64,000 nucleotides of DNA from assembly GCA_040768665.1 (NCBI GenBank), contig JAXGMN010000059.1, positions 1 through 64,000 of the forward strand. Direction: 5' to 3'. Below the pieces are notes generated by a model. That model made no database searches and had not been told where the DNA came from. It saw only the letters and a list, made by a program, of their open reading frames with translations. Every line of letters starts with the position of its first letter. The first letter of the stretch is position 1. The position numbers and the translations under genes are program-made. Source of the DNA: JABWBD01 sp040768665. GTDB taxonomy: Bacteria > Planctomycetota > Planctomycetia > Pirellulales > Thermoguttaceae. This document shows, piece after piece, positions 1 through 8,449 of this stretch.

Positions 1-128
1 CAATTCCCCGCGCACCCGAGCCTGCCCCGATCACGAACGGTCGACCGTACGTTAACCCAGCGGACGGCACGGCGGAGCGTGCCTGCTACTTTGAAGTCAC
101 ACCCTGTTCCACTTGGAGTGAAACGACG

Positions 129-2588
129 ATGATTTTCGATGCGCATGTATTTGCTCCGCAACGTATCCACGACCGCACGGCACGAGAGATCCTGTGCCGA
201 GCGACGGAACATGCGGGCGAGATCATCCGCCCCGGTGACCTGTTGGCGGCCGCCGTTATCCAGGGCAATCCGTCGCTCCAGAGGCTCTTTGCGTCGCATC
301 TGCGTTCCGGCAGCGGCACAGCCGACTTGGCGGCTACTGCGCGAGTACAGCCCCAGGGGCCAGGCGGTGCTGCACGCGTCCGCACCCGCGCCTCGTTCTC
401 ACCCGCAGCCTTGGAAGCGCTCGACGCCTTCGATCTGGCGTGCCAGGCCGACGCGGCGGACGGGGCCGGCAGCGATGCCGAATTGCTGCTGGCTTGTGTC
501 CTGCCGCGGCTCGACGAACAGGAACGCAGGCAGTGGGCGGAACTGGATATCGCAGCCACGCTTGCGGAACTCCAGCGCCGGCTCGGGCTCGATGGTCCGG
601 GTTGCCCTGATGCAAGGCAAGCGGCGGAGATGGACAACGGCGGACTGCTTGCCGCCTTGGCTGAAATTGCCCCCGCGGAAGATCTCAGCCGCCACGCACG
701 ACTCTTGGAGGCGGCACCGCCGGGGCCGTTCGAGGGCGAGAGCGTCTACGAGCAGCTCTTCGATCGCATGGCGAGGATTCTCCACCGCTCGGAGACGCAC
801 GCGATTCTGGTCGGCGAGCGCGGCGTGGGGCAGACGACAATCCTGGCCGAGTTGGCTCGCCGGGTTGCAGGCGGACGGCTCGCGGCACTGCGCGGCCGGC
901 GGATCGTGCTGGTGGACTGCCGGCATACGAGCCCCGAGTCGAGCGGGCAAAGGTTGATGGGGATTCTGCGGGCCGCGGCAGGAGAGGCGAATCTCGTGGT
1001 GTGTTTGGATGGGTTTGCGTTGCTCGTGCGCGCGGAGCGGGGCGGGACGAATAGGGCGGCGCTTCTGGGCGTCTTGCCGCGGCTGAGGTGCAAGCTGGTG
1101 GGGCTGCTCAGCCCGCGGGATTACGAGGAGCTTGTGGCGGATGATGCCGATATGCGGGAACGTTTTGTGGCGGTGGAAGCGCCGGAGCCGGAGGTGGAGA
1201 CCGCCGTGCCGATGCTCGGTTACTACGCGGGCGGATTGGAGCAGCAATACGCCGTGAGGATCGAGCCGGAGGCGATCCGAGAGGCCGTGGTGCTCACGGA
1301 CCGGTACGTGCTCCACGAGCGGCTGCCGGGCAAGGCGATCAAGGTGCTGCGGGAGATCTGCGAGGATATTGCGTACGAGCGGGCGGAGGCGGGGTGCGGG
1401 CAGGGGCACCGTTCACTGGGCGAAAGAGAAGGGGACAGGTCCATGTTTTCGGCCAACGTTCCGCGCGACGAAATGCGCGAAGAGGCCGAAAAATGGACCA
1501 GTCCCCAGCCGCCCAGTGCGATCACGGCGGAGCATGTGGTGCGGGCGGTGGCGCGGCTCAGCGGGGTGCCGGAAGAGACGCTCCGCGGCGTGGCCGAACG
1601 GGGCGATTACGAGCTGAGTCTGGGCCGGGAGATTCTGGGGCAGGAGCATGCGGTCCGTGAGGTGGCCAGGGAACTGGGGCTGATCAAAGCGGGGCTGACC
1701 GACGCCGGCAAGCCCGCCTCCGTGATGCTCTTCGTCGGCCAGACGGGGACCGGCAAGACGGAAATGGCCAAGACGCTGGCGCGGTTCTACTCGCGGTCGA
1801 AACGGCTGCGGACGTATACGCTGGGGAATTTCTGCGAGCCGCACAGCGTGGCCGGGATCATCGGCGTGCCGCCGGGCTACGTGGGACACGAGCAGGGCGG
1901 ACGGATCGTGGCCGACCTGGCCGCCGATCCCTACTGCGTGTTCCTGCTGGACGAGGCCGACAAGGCGCATCCCGACGTGCTCCAGCCGTTCTTGAACCTG
2001 TTTGACGAGGGATGGATCTGCGATCAGCGGGGCGTGAAGGCGTATGCCGACAAGGCAATCTTCATCCTCACGACCAACGTGGGGCAGCGGATGCTGGCGG
2101 ACATGGCGAAGCAGGGCAAATCGCCGGAGGAGATGGCGTCGCGGATGAAGGAGGCGCTGGCGCAGATCCGGCATGGGAAGTCGAACCGGCCGGTCTTCGC
2201 GCCCGAGTTTTTGGCGAGGATCAAGCGGGTGATCGTGTTTCAGCCGCTCACGCAGGAGGCGATGGAAGGGATCTGCCGCAAGCTGCTGGACGAGATGCAG
2301 GAGGTGTGGCGGGAGAAGCGGCAGAAGGAGCTGGTCGTGGCGGAGGGGTTGGTCGAGTGGATCGCGGCGGAGTCGCACCGGCGGAATGAGAAGAGCCAGG
2401 GACGCGAAGGGGGACGGATCGTGCGGAAACTGATGGCCCAGTGGATCGAAACGCCGGTGCAACAGGCGGCGACGGCGGAGCCGGGGAAGTATCGCCAGTG
2501 CGGGGTGGTGGAGGTGGAGGCGAGGATCGGGGAGGAGGAGCCCGAGGTTGGAGTGAGGTTTGGGAAGGATGGCTCAAAGGTCGTTTAA
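129..2588 (+). CDS. Clp/Hsp100-type AAA+ ATPase with degenerate first ATPase site
   Basis: An 819-aa Hsp100 unfoldase-like protein. Residues 1-150 resemble a Clp N-domain. The first AAA+ module (about 205-410) has a Walker A of the form GERGVGQT, with Gln235 where the catalytic Lys should be, and a Walker-B-like CLDGF lacking the DE pair. The second module is intact: Walker A GQTGTGKT (537-544), Walker B FLLDEAD, sensor-1 TTN and a C-terminal GGR sensor-2. Clp proteins feed substrates to ClpP or disaggregate proteins. Here ATP hydrolysis probably occurs only in the second ring; that is inference. Residues of about 424-462 are encoded by a palindromic repeat and sit at the linker between modules. 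GGAG about 10 bases upstream supports the ATG. The last two codons and the stop lie inside another palindrome. ClpA/ClpC-like or ClpB-like assignment is open. Confidence 0.85.
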   Translation: MIFDAHVFAPQRIHDRTAREILCRATEHAGEIIRPGDLLAAAVIQGNPSLQRLFASHLRSGSGTADLAATARVQPQGPGGAARVRTRASFSPAALEALDAFDLACQADAADGAGSDAELLLACVLPRLDEQERRQWAELDIAATLAELQRRLGLDGPGCPDARQAAEMDNGGLLAALAEIAPAEDLSRHARLLEAAPPGPFEGESVYEQLFDRMARILHRSETHAILVGERGVGQTTILAELARRVAGGRLAALRGRRIVLVDCRHTSPESSGQRLMGILRAAAGEANLVVCLDGFALLVRAERGGTNRAALLGVLPRLRCKLVGLLSPRDYEELVADDADMRERFVAVEAPEPEVETAVPMLGYYAGGLEQQYAVRIEPEAIREAVVLTDRYVLHERLPGKAIKVLREICEDIAYERAEAGCGQGHRSLGEREGDRSMFSANVPRDEMREEAEKWTSPQPPSAITAEHVVRAVARLSGVPEETLRGVAERGDYELSLGREILGQEHAVREVARELGLIKAGLTDAGKPASVMLFVGQTGTGKTEMAKTLARFYSRSKRLRTYTLGNFCEPHSVAGIIGVPPGYVGHEQGGRIVADLAADPYCVFLLDEADKAHPDVLQPFLNLFDEGWICDQRGVKAYADKAIFILTTNVGQRMLADMAKQGKSPEEMASRMKEALAQIRHGKSNRPVFAPEFLARIKRVIVFQPLTQEAMEGICRKLLDEMQEVWREKRQKELVVAEGLVEWIAAESHRRNEKSQGREGGRIVRKLMAQWIETPVQQAATAEPGKYRQCGVVEVEARIGEEEPEVGVRFGKDGSKVV
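1408..1518. repeat. Family A palindromic element inside the Clp gene
   Basis: This copy has the arms GGGGACAGGTCCATGTTTTCGG and CCGAAAAATGGACCAGTCCCC, flanked by CACTGGGCG and CGCCCAGTG. It shares arms and spacing with the copies near 40.8, 50.9, 54.5 and 63.9 kb, but its central part is different. It is read without stop or frameshift and adds about 37-39 codons to the ATPase. Confidence 0.92.
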
Positions 2589-2711
2589 CCGCAGTGCCCA
2601 ACGGGCCGCGCGTGGAGCGGAGGATCATGCACCATCGATTCGGGCGCAACGGGAGGATTCGGGCGCTGCGTGCCCACCGACGCGCGGCCCGTTGGGCACT
2701 GCGGTTAAACG
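2582..2711. repeat. Family F palindromic element, 32-bp perfect arms
   Basis: Left arm 2582-2613 and right arm 2680-2711 are exact reverse complements, starting CGTTTAACCGCAGTGCCCAA. The spacer is about 66 bases. The TAA stop of the Clp gene lies in the left arm, and the right arm ends just before the ribosome-binding site of the next gene. A 17-base piece of it recurs at 32038-32054. It could also act as a transcription terminator. Confidence 0.9.
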
Positions 2712-2723
2712 AGGAGGTTGGCC

Positions 2724-4379
2724 ATGAGTAAGAATCAGACGCCGGAGATGCGACTTTCGCTGTGTATGATTGTGCGGGATGCGGGGAGGACGCTGGGGGA
2801 TTGCCTGGGGAGTATCAGGCCGTGGGTCGACGAGATGGTGGTGGTCGATACAGGATCGGTGGATGAGACGGCGGAGATCGCGCGGGGGTTCGGGGCGAGG
2901 GTGTTTGAGTTTCCCTGGTGCGATGACTTTGCGGCGGCGAGGAATGCGTCGCTCGGGCATGCGCGGGGGGAGTGGGTCTTTTGGATGGATGCGGATGATA
3001 CGATCGACGAGACGAACGGGCGCGGGCTGCGGCGGCTGGCCGATGGGGTGCATGAGGAGTCGGTCTTCGGGTACGTGATGCGCGTGCACTGCCCGGGGAA
3101 GGATGGAGGCGGGGATTATACGGCGGTCGATCAGGTGAAGATGTTTCGCAATCGGCCGGAGCTGCGGTTCGAGGGGCGGATTCATGAGCAGATCCTGCCG
3201 GCCATCCGACGCGCCGGCGGCGAGGTTGCCTGGACGGAACTGTTTGTGACGCACTCCGGCAGCGATCAGTCGGCGGAAGGGAGACGGCGGAAGTACGAGC
3301 GGGACTTGCGGATTCTGGAACTGGATTTGAGGGAAAGGCCGGAGCATCCGTTCGTGCTCTTTAACCTGGGCATGACTTACGCCGACATGGGACGCCATGA
3401 AGAGGCAGTGCGGTGGCTGAATCGCAGCGTGGAGCTGGCCAATCCGAGCGAGTCGCACCTGCGCAAGGCGTACGCGCTGTGGGTGGCGAGCTTGCAGCAG
3501 TTGGGCCGCTACGGGGAAGCGCAAGAGGTCTGCCGGCGAGGGCTGGAACTGTGCCCACGGGATGCGGAGCTGCTGTTTCGGCAAGGCATGCTGGCGCACG
3601 AGGCGGGGCGGCTGGAGGAGGCGGCCGGGGCGTATCGGCAGACGCTGGCGTTGGGCTCGGGGCGGTACTTTTCGAGCATGGACCAAGGGATTCTGGGGGC
3701 CAAGGCCAGGCACAACCTGGCTTGCGTGTATACCGACATGGGGCGGCCGGACCTGGCCGAGGTCCAGTGGCGGCGGATCCTCGAGGAGTCGCCGCGGCAG
3801 CGGCAGGCGCGGCTGCAACTCGTCGACTCGCTCATCCGCCAGTGCCGCTTCCTCACGGCAGCCGACGAGTTGGAGCGCCTCGACGGCGCGGAGACGGCGA
3901 GCTGCGAAGCGATGCTGCTGCGGGTGCAACTGGCGGAAGGTCAGCGGCGGCTCGCCGAGGCGGAGCAGTGGGCCCGCGCAGCCGTGGAGCGGTTTCCCGA
4001 AGCGCCGGCTGCCTGGGAGGCGCTGGGGCGGTTCTTGTTCGAGCACGGCGAGGCGGGCGAAGCGGCGGAAGTGCTGGGGCAGGTGGTCGAGCGCCAGCCG
4101 GGCAACGGGGCGGCGTGGCACAACCTGGGCATGGCGCAGTTGCGGGCCGGGCGGATCGAGGCGGCGGTGGAGTCGCTGGAGCAATCGCTGCGCGTGAGGC
4201 CGGAGTCGGCGGCGACACGGGAGCATTGGGAAGAGGCGGTCAAACGGTTGAACGAGGAGGGAGTCGGCGACGATCGAAGTCTGGAACAGGAGGGAACCGA
4301 GATAACGGAGGAAGATCTCTCTGTTGCCTCCGTTCGCTCCTGTTCAAACCCCTTCTATACAGGAGACAACCTCTCATGA
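2724..4379 (+). CDS. Family 2 glycosyltransferase with C-terminal TPR repeats
   Basis: A 551-aa cytoplasmic protein. The N-terminus (LSLCMIVRDA, then VVVDTGSVDET and WMDADDT) is a GT-A family 2 glycosyltransferase; the DAD motif is the metal/nucleotide-sugar site. From about residue 210 to the end there are at least six TPR-like helix pairs (for example FVLFNLGMTYADMGRHEEAV and AAWHNLGMAQLRAGRIEAAV). This GT2-TPR architecture is common in planctomycetes and is usually linked to protein or surface-polymer glycosylation. The acceptor here is unknown. ATG 2724 was chosen over TTG 2718 because GAGGAGG ends six bases before it. The stop overlaps the start of a second, truncated glycosyltransferase (ATGA), so the two were once an operon. 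Confidence 0.88.
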   Translation: MSKNQTPEMRLSLCMIVRDAGRTLGDCLGSIRPWVDEMVVVDTGSVDETAEIARGFGARVFEFPWCDDFAAARNASLGHARGEWVFWMDADDTIDETNGRGLRRLADGVHEESVFGYVMRVHCPGKDGGGDYTAVDQVKMFRNRPELRFEGRIHEQILPAIRRAGGEVAWTELFVTHSGSDQSAEGRRRKYERDLRILELDLRERPEHPFVLFNLGMTYADMGRHEEAVRWLNRSVELANPSESHLRKAYALWVASLQQLGRYGEAQEVCRRGLELCPRDAELLFRQGMLAHEAGRLEEAAGAYRQTLALGSGRYFSSMDQGILGAKARHNLACVYTDMGRPDLAEVQWRRILEESPRQRQARLQLVDSLIRQCRFLTAADELERLDGAETASCEAMLLRVQLAEGQRRLAEAEQWARAAVERFPEAPAAWEALGRFLFEHGEAGEAAEVLGQVVERQPGNGAAWHNLGMAQLRAGRIEAAVESLEQSLRVRPESAATREHWEEAVKRLNEEGVGDDRSLEQEGTEITEEDLSVASVRSCSNPFYTGDNLS

Positions 4380-4574
4380 TTAGCGGCGTTGTGTTGGCGA
4401 GGAATGAAGAGGCGAATATCGTGGGCTGCCTGGAGGCGCTAAGGCCGCACGTGGCGGAGATCCTTTTGATCGATATGGAAAGCAGCGATCGGACGGTGGA
4501 GCTGGCACGGCCGTTTGTGTCAAAGGTGCTCCCGCACCCGCGGCTGACGAATTTCGACGGGGCGAGGAATGTGC

Positions 4575-4601
4575 GGGGAAAAAGGTGTCAGGAACCTTTT
4601 T
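4575..4601. repeat. Family D repeat, half copy
   Basis: AAAAGGTGTCAGGAACCTTTTT matches the left arm of the full palindrome at 6570-6628 and the copy at 6970. The right arm is missing here. It marks the breakpoint of the truncated glycosyltransferase. Confidence 0.8.
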
Positions 4602-4616
4602 GTGGCTTAGTGTGTC

Positions 4617-4648
4617 CTTGTAAGTCTTGTAAGTCGTTTTGTAAGTCG
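4617..4648. repeat. Short tandem repeat CTTGTAAGT
   Basis: Three consecutive copies of a 9-11 base unit (CTTGTAAGT, CTTGTAAGT, CGTTTTGTAAGT) follow the half repeat. No function is suggested. Confidence 0.7.
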
Positions 4649-4996
4649 ATTCCGTGCTTTTATGCCCCTTTTGCTTTCACGAAGACCATTGCGCTACTGC
4701 GCAGTTCTTTTCGGAAGTACGCAATATGGCGGATAGGGGGTTGATTGGGACGCGTGGGCGTGTTAGCTTGGCACGCTTCGAGGTCACGACTGCAACGGGA
4801 TGTGGTAGTTGCGCCGACTGCGGCAGTGTTCGGCGAAGTTATGCAGCGCAGCGTTGGTCATCGAAGAACTACTGGGAGGAGTACAATGCACCGAAGAGGC
4901 CCTAGACATTAAACAAGCGTATGGTTCCACTGGCCGCACCAGCCACGCCGCAGCCTTACTGTTCCTGTATTTGCCGTCGAAGTGAAAGGACGATCT
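4649..4996. other. Gap with no recognisable gene, lower GC
   Basis: About 350 bases between the broken glycosyltransferase and the PEP-CTERM gene. Base composition is visibly lower in GC than the flanking genes. Short frames exist but none has a recognisable domain or ribosome-binding site. It is likely decayed or acquired DNA. Confidence 0.5.
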
Positions 4997-5704
4997 GTGA
5001 GACTAAATTACTTTCCATTGTTGTTGTTGGTCCTATTCGCGGTGCCTGCCGAAGGAGACACGGTAACCCTCTACCCTGTTTTGTCCGGGTCTTGGTACGA
5101 TCAAGGCACACAGTCGTCATCCCCCCGCGATGGCACATTTGATGTTCTGTTACCCAACTACCTTTACGTCGGTAATGCATGGGATAACGGTGAATATCGT
5201 GCAGTTCTGGAATTCGATCTCTCTTCGATCCCGGCCGGATCGACGGTGACCTCAGTTGTGCTCGATGTTTGGAACAGCGGTGCGAATCCGTACTCTGCTG
5301 CAGACTTTCTCTATGGCTACACAGGTGACGGAGTGGTGACCTTAGACGATGTGATCGTTGACAACAAGTTGCCGCTTGCCGGGCCAAAGGACCCGATCGA
5401 TTACGAGGACGTCACGGCTTTCCTTCAAAGCCTCGTATCCAGTAATGCCGCCCATGCCGGATTCATGCTCAGGGATGACAACCTTGATTCGTTCCGGGAT
5501 TACTACCCCTACAACCCGGACAACCTAACCCAGAGCCCACAGTTGGTGGTTAGTTTCAGCGAGACCGCCCCCGTCCCGGAGCCGTCCACCCTCCTCCGCT
5601 GGTCTAGCCTGGGTGTCATCGGGGCTGTGATGGCATACAGAAGGAGACGGCGGTCCGAAAAGGTGACATCCACCAAATTTGAGAGGTTTGGGAAATACTG
5701 GTAA
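4997..5704 (+). CDS. PEP-CTERM sorted surface protein
   Basis: A 235-aa exported protein. There is an N-terminal signal peptide (LNYFPLLLLVLFAVPAEG), then a beta-rich domain of the kind seen in DNRLRE-like stalk proteins (FDLSSIPAGSTVTSVVLDVW), and a C-terminal PEP-CTERM tail: VPEPSTLL, a hydrophobic helix, then YRRRRR. PEP-CTERM tails are recognised by exosortase and sort proteins to the cell surface or exopolysaccharide. No exosortase is in this window. GTG 4997 is preferred over GTG 4982 because GAAAGGA lies six bases upstream of it. Base composition is lower in GC than neighbouring genes, which hints at transfer. The ligand or role is unknown. Confidence 0.82.
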   Translation: MRLNYFPLLLLVLFAVPAEGDTVTLYPVLSGSWYDQGTQSSSPRDGTFDVLLPNYLYVGNAWDNGEYRAVLEFDLSSIPAGSTVTSVVLDVWNSGANPYSAADFLYGYTGDGVVTLDDVIVDNKLPLAGPKDPIDYEDVTAFLQSLVSSNAAHAGFMLRDDNLDSFRDYYPYNPDNLTQSPQLVVSFSETAPVPEPSTLLRWSSLGVIGAVMAYRRRRRSEKVTSTKFERFGKYW

Positions 5705-5846
5705 GATTGGCCCGTGCCGCGATCGAGCCGAGATGCACCTCCGGAATGGCTTTTCACGCTCACGAACCTCTGTTGATGAGCCGGTTTTCGGCAAAGCTGC
5801 CGTCTGCCGCGCGCGGAATCCACGCGGCACAATGCGGAATTGACCG

Positions 5847-6329
5847 ATGAGGCCTTTCGGCTTATGTCGGACAGCCGTTGAGATTGGCCAAATGATGGCA
5901 GCCCCGCCGGACGTGACGTTAAAGCACAGCCGGATGATCCTCCAGGTCCGTCCCGGCGCCGACGACGGGAAGAAGCAGGACGTTCTCGACGACTGGTATC
6001 GGAGGCAAATCAAGGAGGCGGTCCCGCCGCTCGTGGCAAAATGGGAGCCGGTAGTCGGGGTGAAGGTGAAGAAGTTCTTTGTCCAGCAGATGAAGACCCG
6101 GTGGGGAAGTTGCAATCCGGCTTCCGCCAGCATCCGGCTCAACACCAAACTCGCCAAGAAGCCCCGCGAGTGTTTGGAGTACATCGTGGTCCACGAGATG
6201 GTCCACCTCATCGAGCCCACCCACAACAAGAAGTTTATCTCGCTGATGGACTACCTCCTGCCGCAGTGGCAGTTTGCACGGGAAGCGCTGAATCGCCTGC
6301 CGGTAAGGCATGAAAGCTGGGAGTACTGA
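5847..6329 (+). CDS. YgjP-like (DUF45) metallopeptidase, N-terminally truncated
   Basis: A 160-aa protein with the YgjP/DUF45 catalytic core: MKTRWGSCN, then HEMVH (the HExxH zinc site) and a following HNKKF segment with the third zinc ligand. Full-length family members are around 230 aa; about 60-80 N-terminal residues are absent. The first residues before TLKHSRMILQV do not look like family sequence. It may be a 5'-deleted remnant or use an unusual start. The substrate of this family is not established. No operon partner is evident. Confidence 0.7.
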   Translation: MRPFGLCRTAVEIGQMMAAPPDVTLKHSRMILQVRPGADDGKKQDVLDDWYRRQIKEAVPPLVAKWEPVVGVKVKKFFVQQMKTRWGSCNPASASIRLNTKLAKKPRECLEYIVVHEMVHLIEPTHNKKFISLMDYLLPQWQFAREALNRLPVRHESWEY

Positions 6330-6969
6330 GGCTGGGGAGCGGCACTCCGGAGGCCCGAGCTTCCGTTCCACCGCATCTCTTGCAGGAAACGCCCCGAGAC
6401 GGCTGTCGGCAAGACTGGTTTGCGAAACCTCGACGCGGAGTAGCGGCATCCATGACCGTCTGCGCCGGGCCACTCGGCGAGATAGGGTTCTGGGATGGGC
6501 TTTCCGGAGCGTTGGCTGAAAAACGAATCCCCACGATGTCCACTTCAATTTCGGACTTGTCCCGAGCCAGAAAAGGTGTCAGGAACCTTTTTAGCCATTT
6601 TCACGAAAAAGGTTCCTGACACCTTTTCCACGCTCCTTTTCCACGCTACGACCCTACAAAGGTTAAGAAAGCGATTGCACCGGATCCAGTCTTTCTTGGT
6701 TACTTTGCTTGGGAGGATGACGAAGCGTAGTTGCAGCAGCCAAACATCTGTGCACGACTTCACGACTTGGACACAACTTGCGGAAAAGAAAAGGCCGCCC
6801 CGAGAACCACAAGTGGCAGCGCGCTGTACTTACAGAAAGGCGGCTTGGGACAATCCTGAAGCGCCTGTCTGAACAGTAACCGTCAGGCTGCTTCGGGGAA
6901 TCATCTGAATAATGAGTGGTGCCAACTTACCAAGGGAGAAGATTATGTTTTCAAACACGATAACGGGGC
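6330..6969. other. Gene-poor gap with repeats and a decayed fragment
   Basis: Contains the family D palindrome at 6570-6628. A short open frame ends in TAA near 6874 (…NHKWQRAVLTERRLGTILKRLSEQ). It has natural-looking composition but a stop about 45 codons upstream, so it may be the tail of a decayed gene; I could not assign it. Nothing else was recognised. Confidence 0.45.
6570..6628. repeat. Family D palindromic element, full copy
   Basis: Arms GAAAAGGTGTCAGGAACC and GGTTCCTGACACCTTTTC flank the centre TTTTTAGCCATTTTCACGAA. The copy near 6970 has the same left arm and centre. Confidence 0.92.
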
Positions 6970-7029
6970 GGAAAAGGTGTCAGGAACCTTTTTAGCCATT
7001 TTCACGAAAAGGTTCCCCCCACCTTTTCC
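6970..7029. repeat. Family D palindromic element with altered right arm
   Basis: Left arm and centre are nearly identical to 6570-6628. In the right arm CCTGACACC has become CCCCCCACC, and this changed arm runs straight into a tandem array. Confidence 0.85.
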
Positions 7030-7143
7030 CCCCACCTTTTCCCCCCACCTTTCCCCCCCACCTTTTCCCCCCACCTTTTCCCCCACCTTTTCCCCCACCT
7101 TTTCCCCCACCTTTTCCCCCAATTTTCCTATCACTTTTCCTAC
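7013..7143. repeat. Minisatellite of ACCTTTTCCCCC units
   Basis: About eight head-to-tail copies of a 12-14 base unit (ACCTTTTCCCCC, with one to three extra C), decaying into AATTTTCC and CACTTTTCC variants. The unit equals the mutated right arm of the adjoining family D element. Unit length differs between copies, so it cannot preserve a reading frame. Confidence 0.88.
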
Positions 7144-7188
7144 CACTCACTTTCTGCAGGGCCCTGACAAAACGGGGAGGGGTCCGCG

Positions 7189-8223
7189 TCACAACATCCC
7201 CGCCTTGCGAAACCAGGCGAGGGTGTCTCGGACCGTTTCTTCGATTTGCCGGTGCCGCAAGTGGAATGCGGCATCCGCGACCCGGCCCGACATATGAAAC
7301 TCCTGGAATCCGCTTTGCAGTGCAGGGACGGAGAACGCATTGGGGACCTGCCGGAGACATCCGGCCGCGATCGCCAGGATGGCCGAGCCGGGGACCTTCG
7401 TCCAGTGCGGCAGCGGCATGGCCATCGGAGATTTTCCGAGGAGGGACTGTGCAACCCTTGCTAGTTCCGTGTAGCGACGGAACGGGCCTGCCAGGACATA
7501 ACGACGCCCCGGATCACCCGCCCACAGCGCCCGCGCGTGGGCAGCGGCTGCTTCTCGAACATCGATGAAGTTGATCCCGCCCGGCGGGAGCAACAGAAAG
7601 CGGTGACGGGCGGCATAGAGGATCAACGCATTGGTCGTCGGTCGGTAGTCTCCGGGGCCGATGATATACGCAGGGCAGAGGCTGAGTGTCTGAAGACCTC
7701 GGCCGTTGAATTCCATCGTCACCTGCTCGGCCTCCTGCTTGCTGTCGTAGTAGGGGCTGTAAGGCGGGTGATGGTTGCGTGGACGGCTGGATTCGCAGGC
7801 CGGCGCCGCGGCTGTGCCGGGCACGAACGTGGCTACCGAAGACGTGATCACGAATCGGCGCACGCCGGCCGCGAGCGCGGCTTCACAGAGGTTTCGGGTG
7901 CCCTCAACATTGATTTCAAAAATGGTGCGTCGCGGGCGGGGAACGAGTTGCGTCAGAGCCGCGGTATGGACTACGAACTCGACGCCGGCTACCGCTTCTG
8001 CAAGGAACGTGCGGTCGCGAATGTCCCCGGAACACAACTCGACGCCGGGCAGTCCATGCCCCATGCCGGGGACCGCTCGATGGAACATCGCTCGCACCAG
8101 AAATCCCTCTCGGCGAAGGGAGTCGACGAGATGTCTGCCGAGGAATCCTCCGGCCCCCGTCACGAGCACTCGGGTACCGCGGGTCGATCGTGGAGGTGGG
8201 AATGTGGAGGATGCAGAAGACAT
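7189..8223 (-). CDS. NAD(P)-dependent extended SDR / epimerase-reductase
   Basis: A 344-aa extended short-chain dehydrogenase. The Rossmann motif TGAGGFLG sits near residue 20, DIRD and HTAA follow, and the catalytic YYDSK carries the Tyr-x3-Lys pair. The lineage is that of dihydroflavonol reductase/3-beta-HSD-like enzymes and the hopanoid-associated HpnA group; substrates vary widely, so specificity is open. The start was set at ATG 8223, since the upstream extension to 8298 has no family sequence; no clear Shine-Dalgarno was seen at either. It is divergent from the GH5 gene across about 225 bases that must hold both promoters. Confidence 0.8.
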   Translation of the reverse strand: MSSASSTFPPPRSTRGTRVLVTGAGGFLGRHLVDSLRREGFLVRAMFHRAVPGMGHGLPGVELCSGDIRDRTFLAEAVAGVEFVVHTAALTQLVPRPRRTIFEINVEGTRNLCEAALAAGVRRFVITSSVATFVPGTAAAPACESSRPRNHHPPYSPYYDSKQEAEQVTMEFNGRGLQTLSLCPAYIIGPGDYRPTTNALILYAARHRFLLLPPGGINFIDVREAAAAHARALWAGDPGRRYVLAGPFRRYTELARVAQSLLGKSPMAMPLPHWTKVPGSAILAIAAGCLRQVPNAFSVPALQSGFQEFHMSGRVADAAFHLRHRQIEETVRDTLAWFRKAGML

Positions 8224-8449
8224 GATAGGATATTGTAGGTAAGGACCGCTTCGTCGGCGATCGTAGGAGAACACCGACGGATTCCATGGACCAGGCAAGC
8301 AATCCCTGCCGGACCGTCGGCCGGTGCTGCGCGGCCCTGTTTTCTCCGGATGCGGTGCGAAGAGTACGCGTACACGGGTGATGATTGGAAATGGTCGGCC
8401 GGTCGAGTATCATGCAAGCTACCCACGCGGCCACCTCATGGAGAAGGCT

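Larger units (their letters stand above)
4376..4744 (+). pseudogene. Truncated family 2 glycosyltransferase
   Basis: The first 66 or so residues (ISGVVLARNEEANI, LLIDMESSDRTVE, NFDGARN) are the start of a GT2 domain similar to its upstream neighbour. The homology stops where a family D repeat begins (about 4576). The frame then runs through Cys-rich, low-complexity sequence to a stop at 4744. The DxD catalytic motif and the rest of the fold are missing, so it is almost certainly inactive. It overlaps the preceding gene by four bases, which shows the original coupling. No remnant of the rest of the domain was recognised downstream. Confidence 0.75.

Noticed and set aside
6742..6876. Short frame ending NHKWQRAVLTERRLGTILKRLSEQ
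   Set aside because: Looks protein-like but has an in-frame stop about 45 codons upstream and no start signal; noted only as a possible decayed end.
7013..7143. Tandem array as a possible CRISPR
   Set aside because: Unit is 12-14 bases with no spacers; it is a minisatellite.
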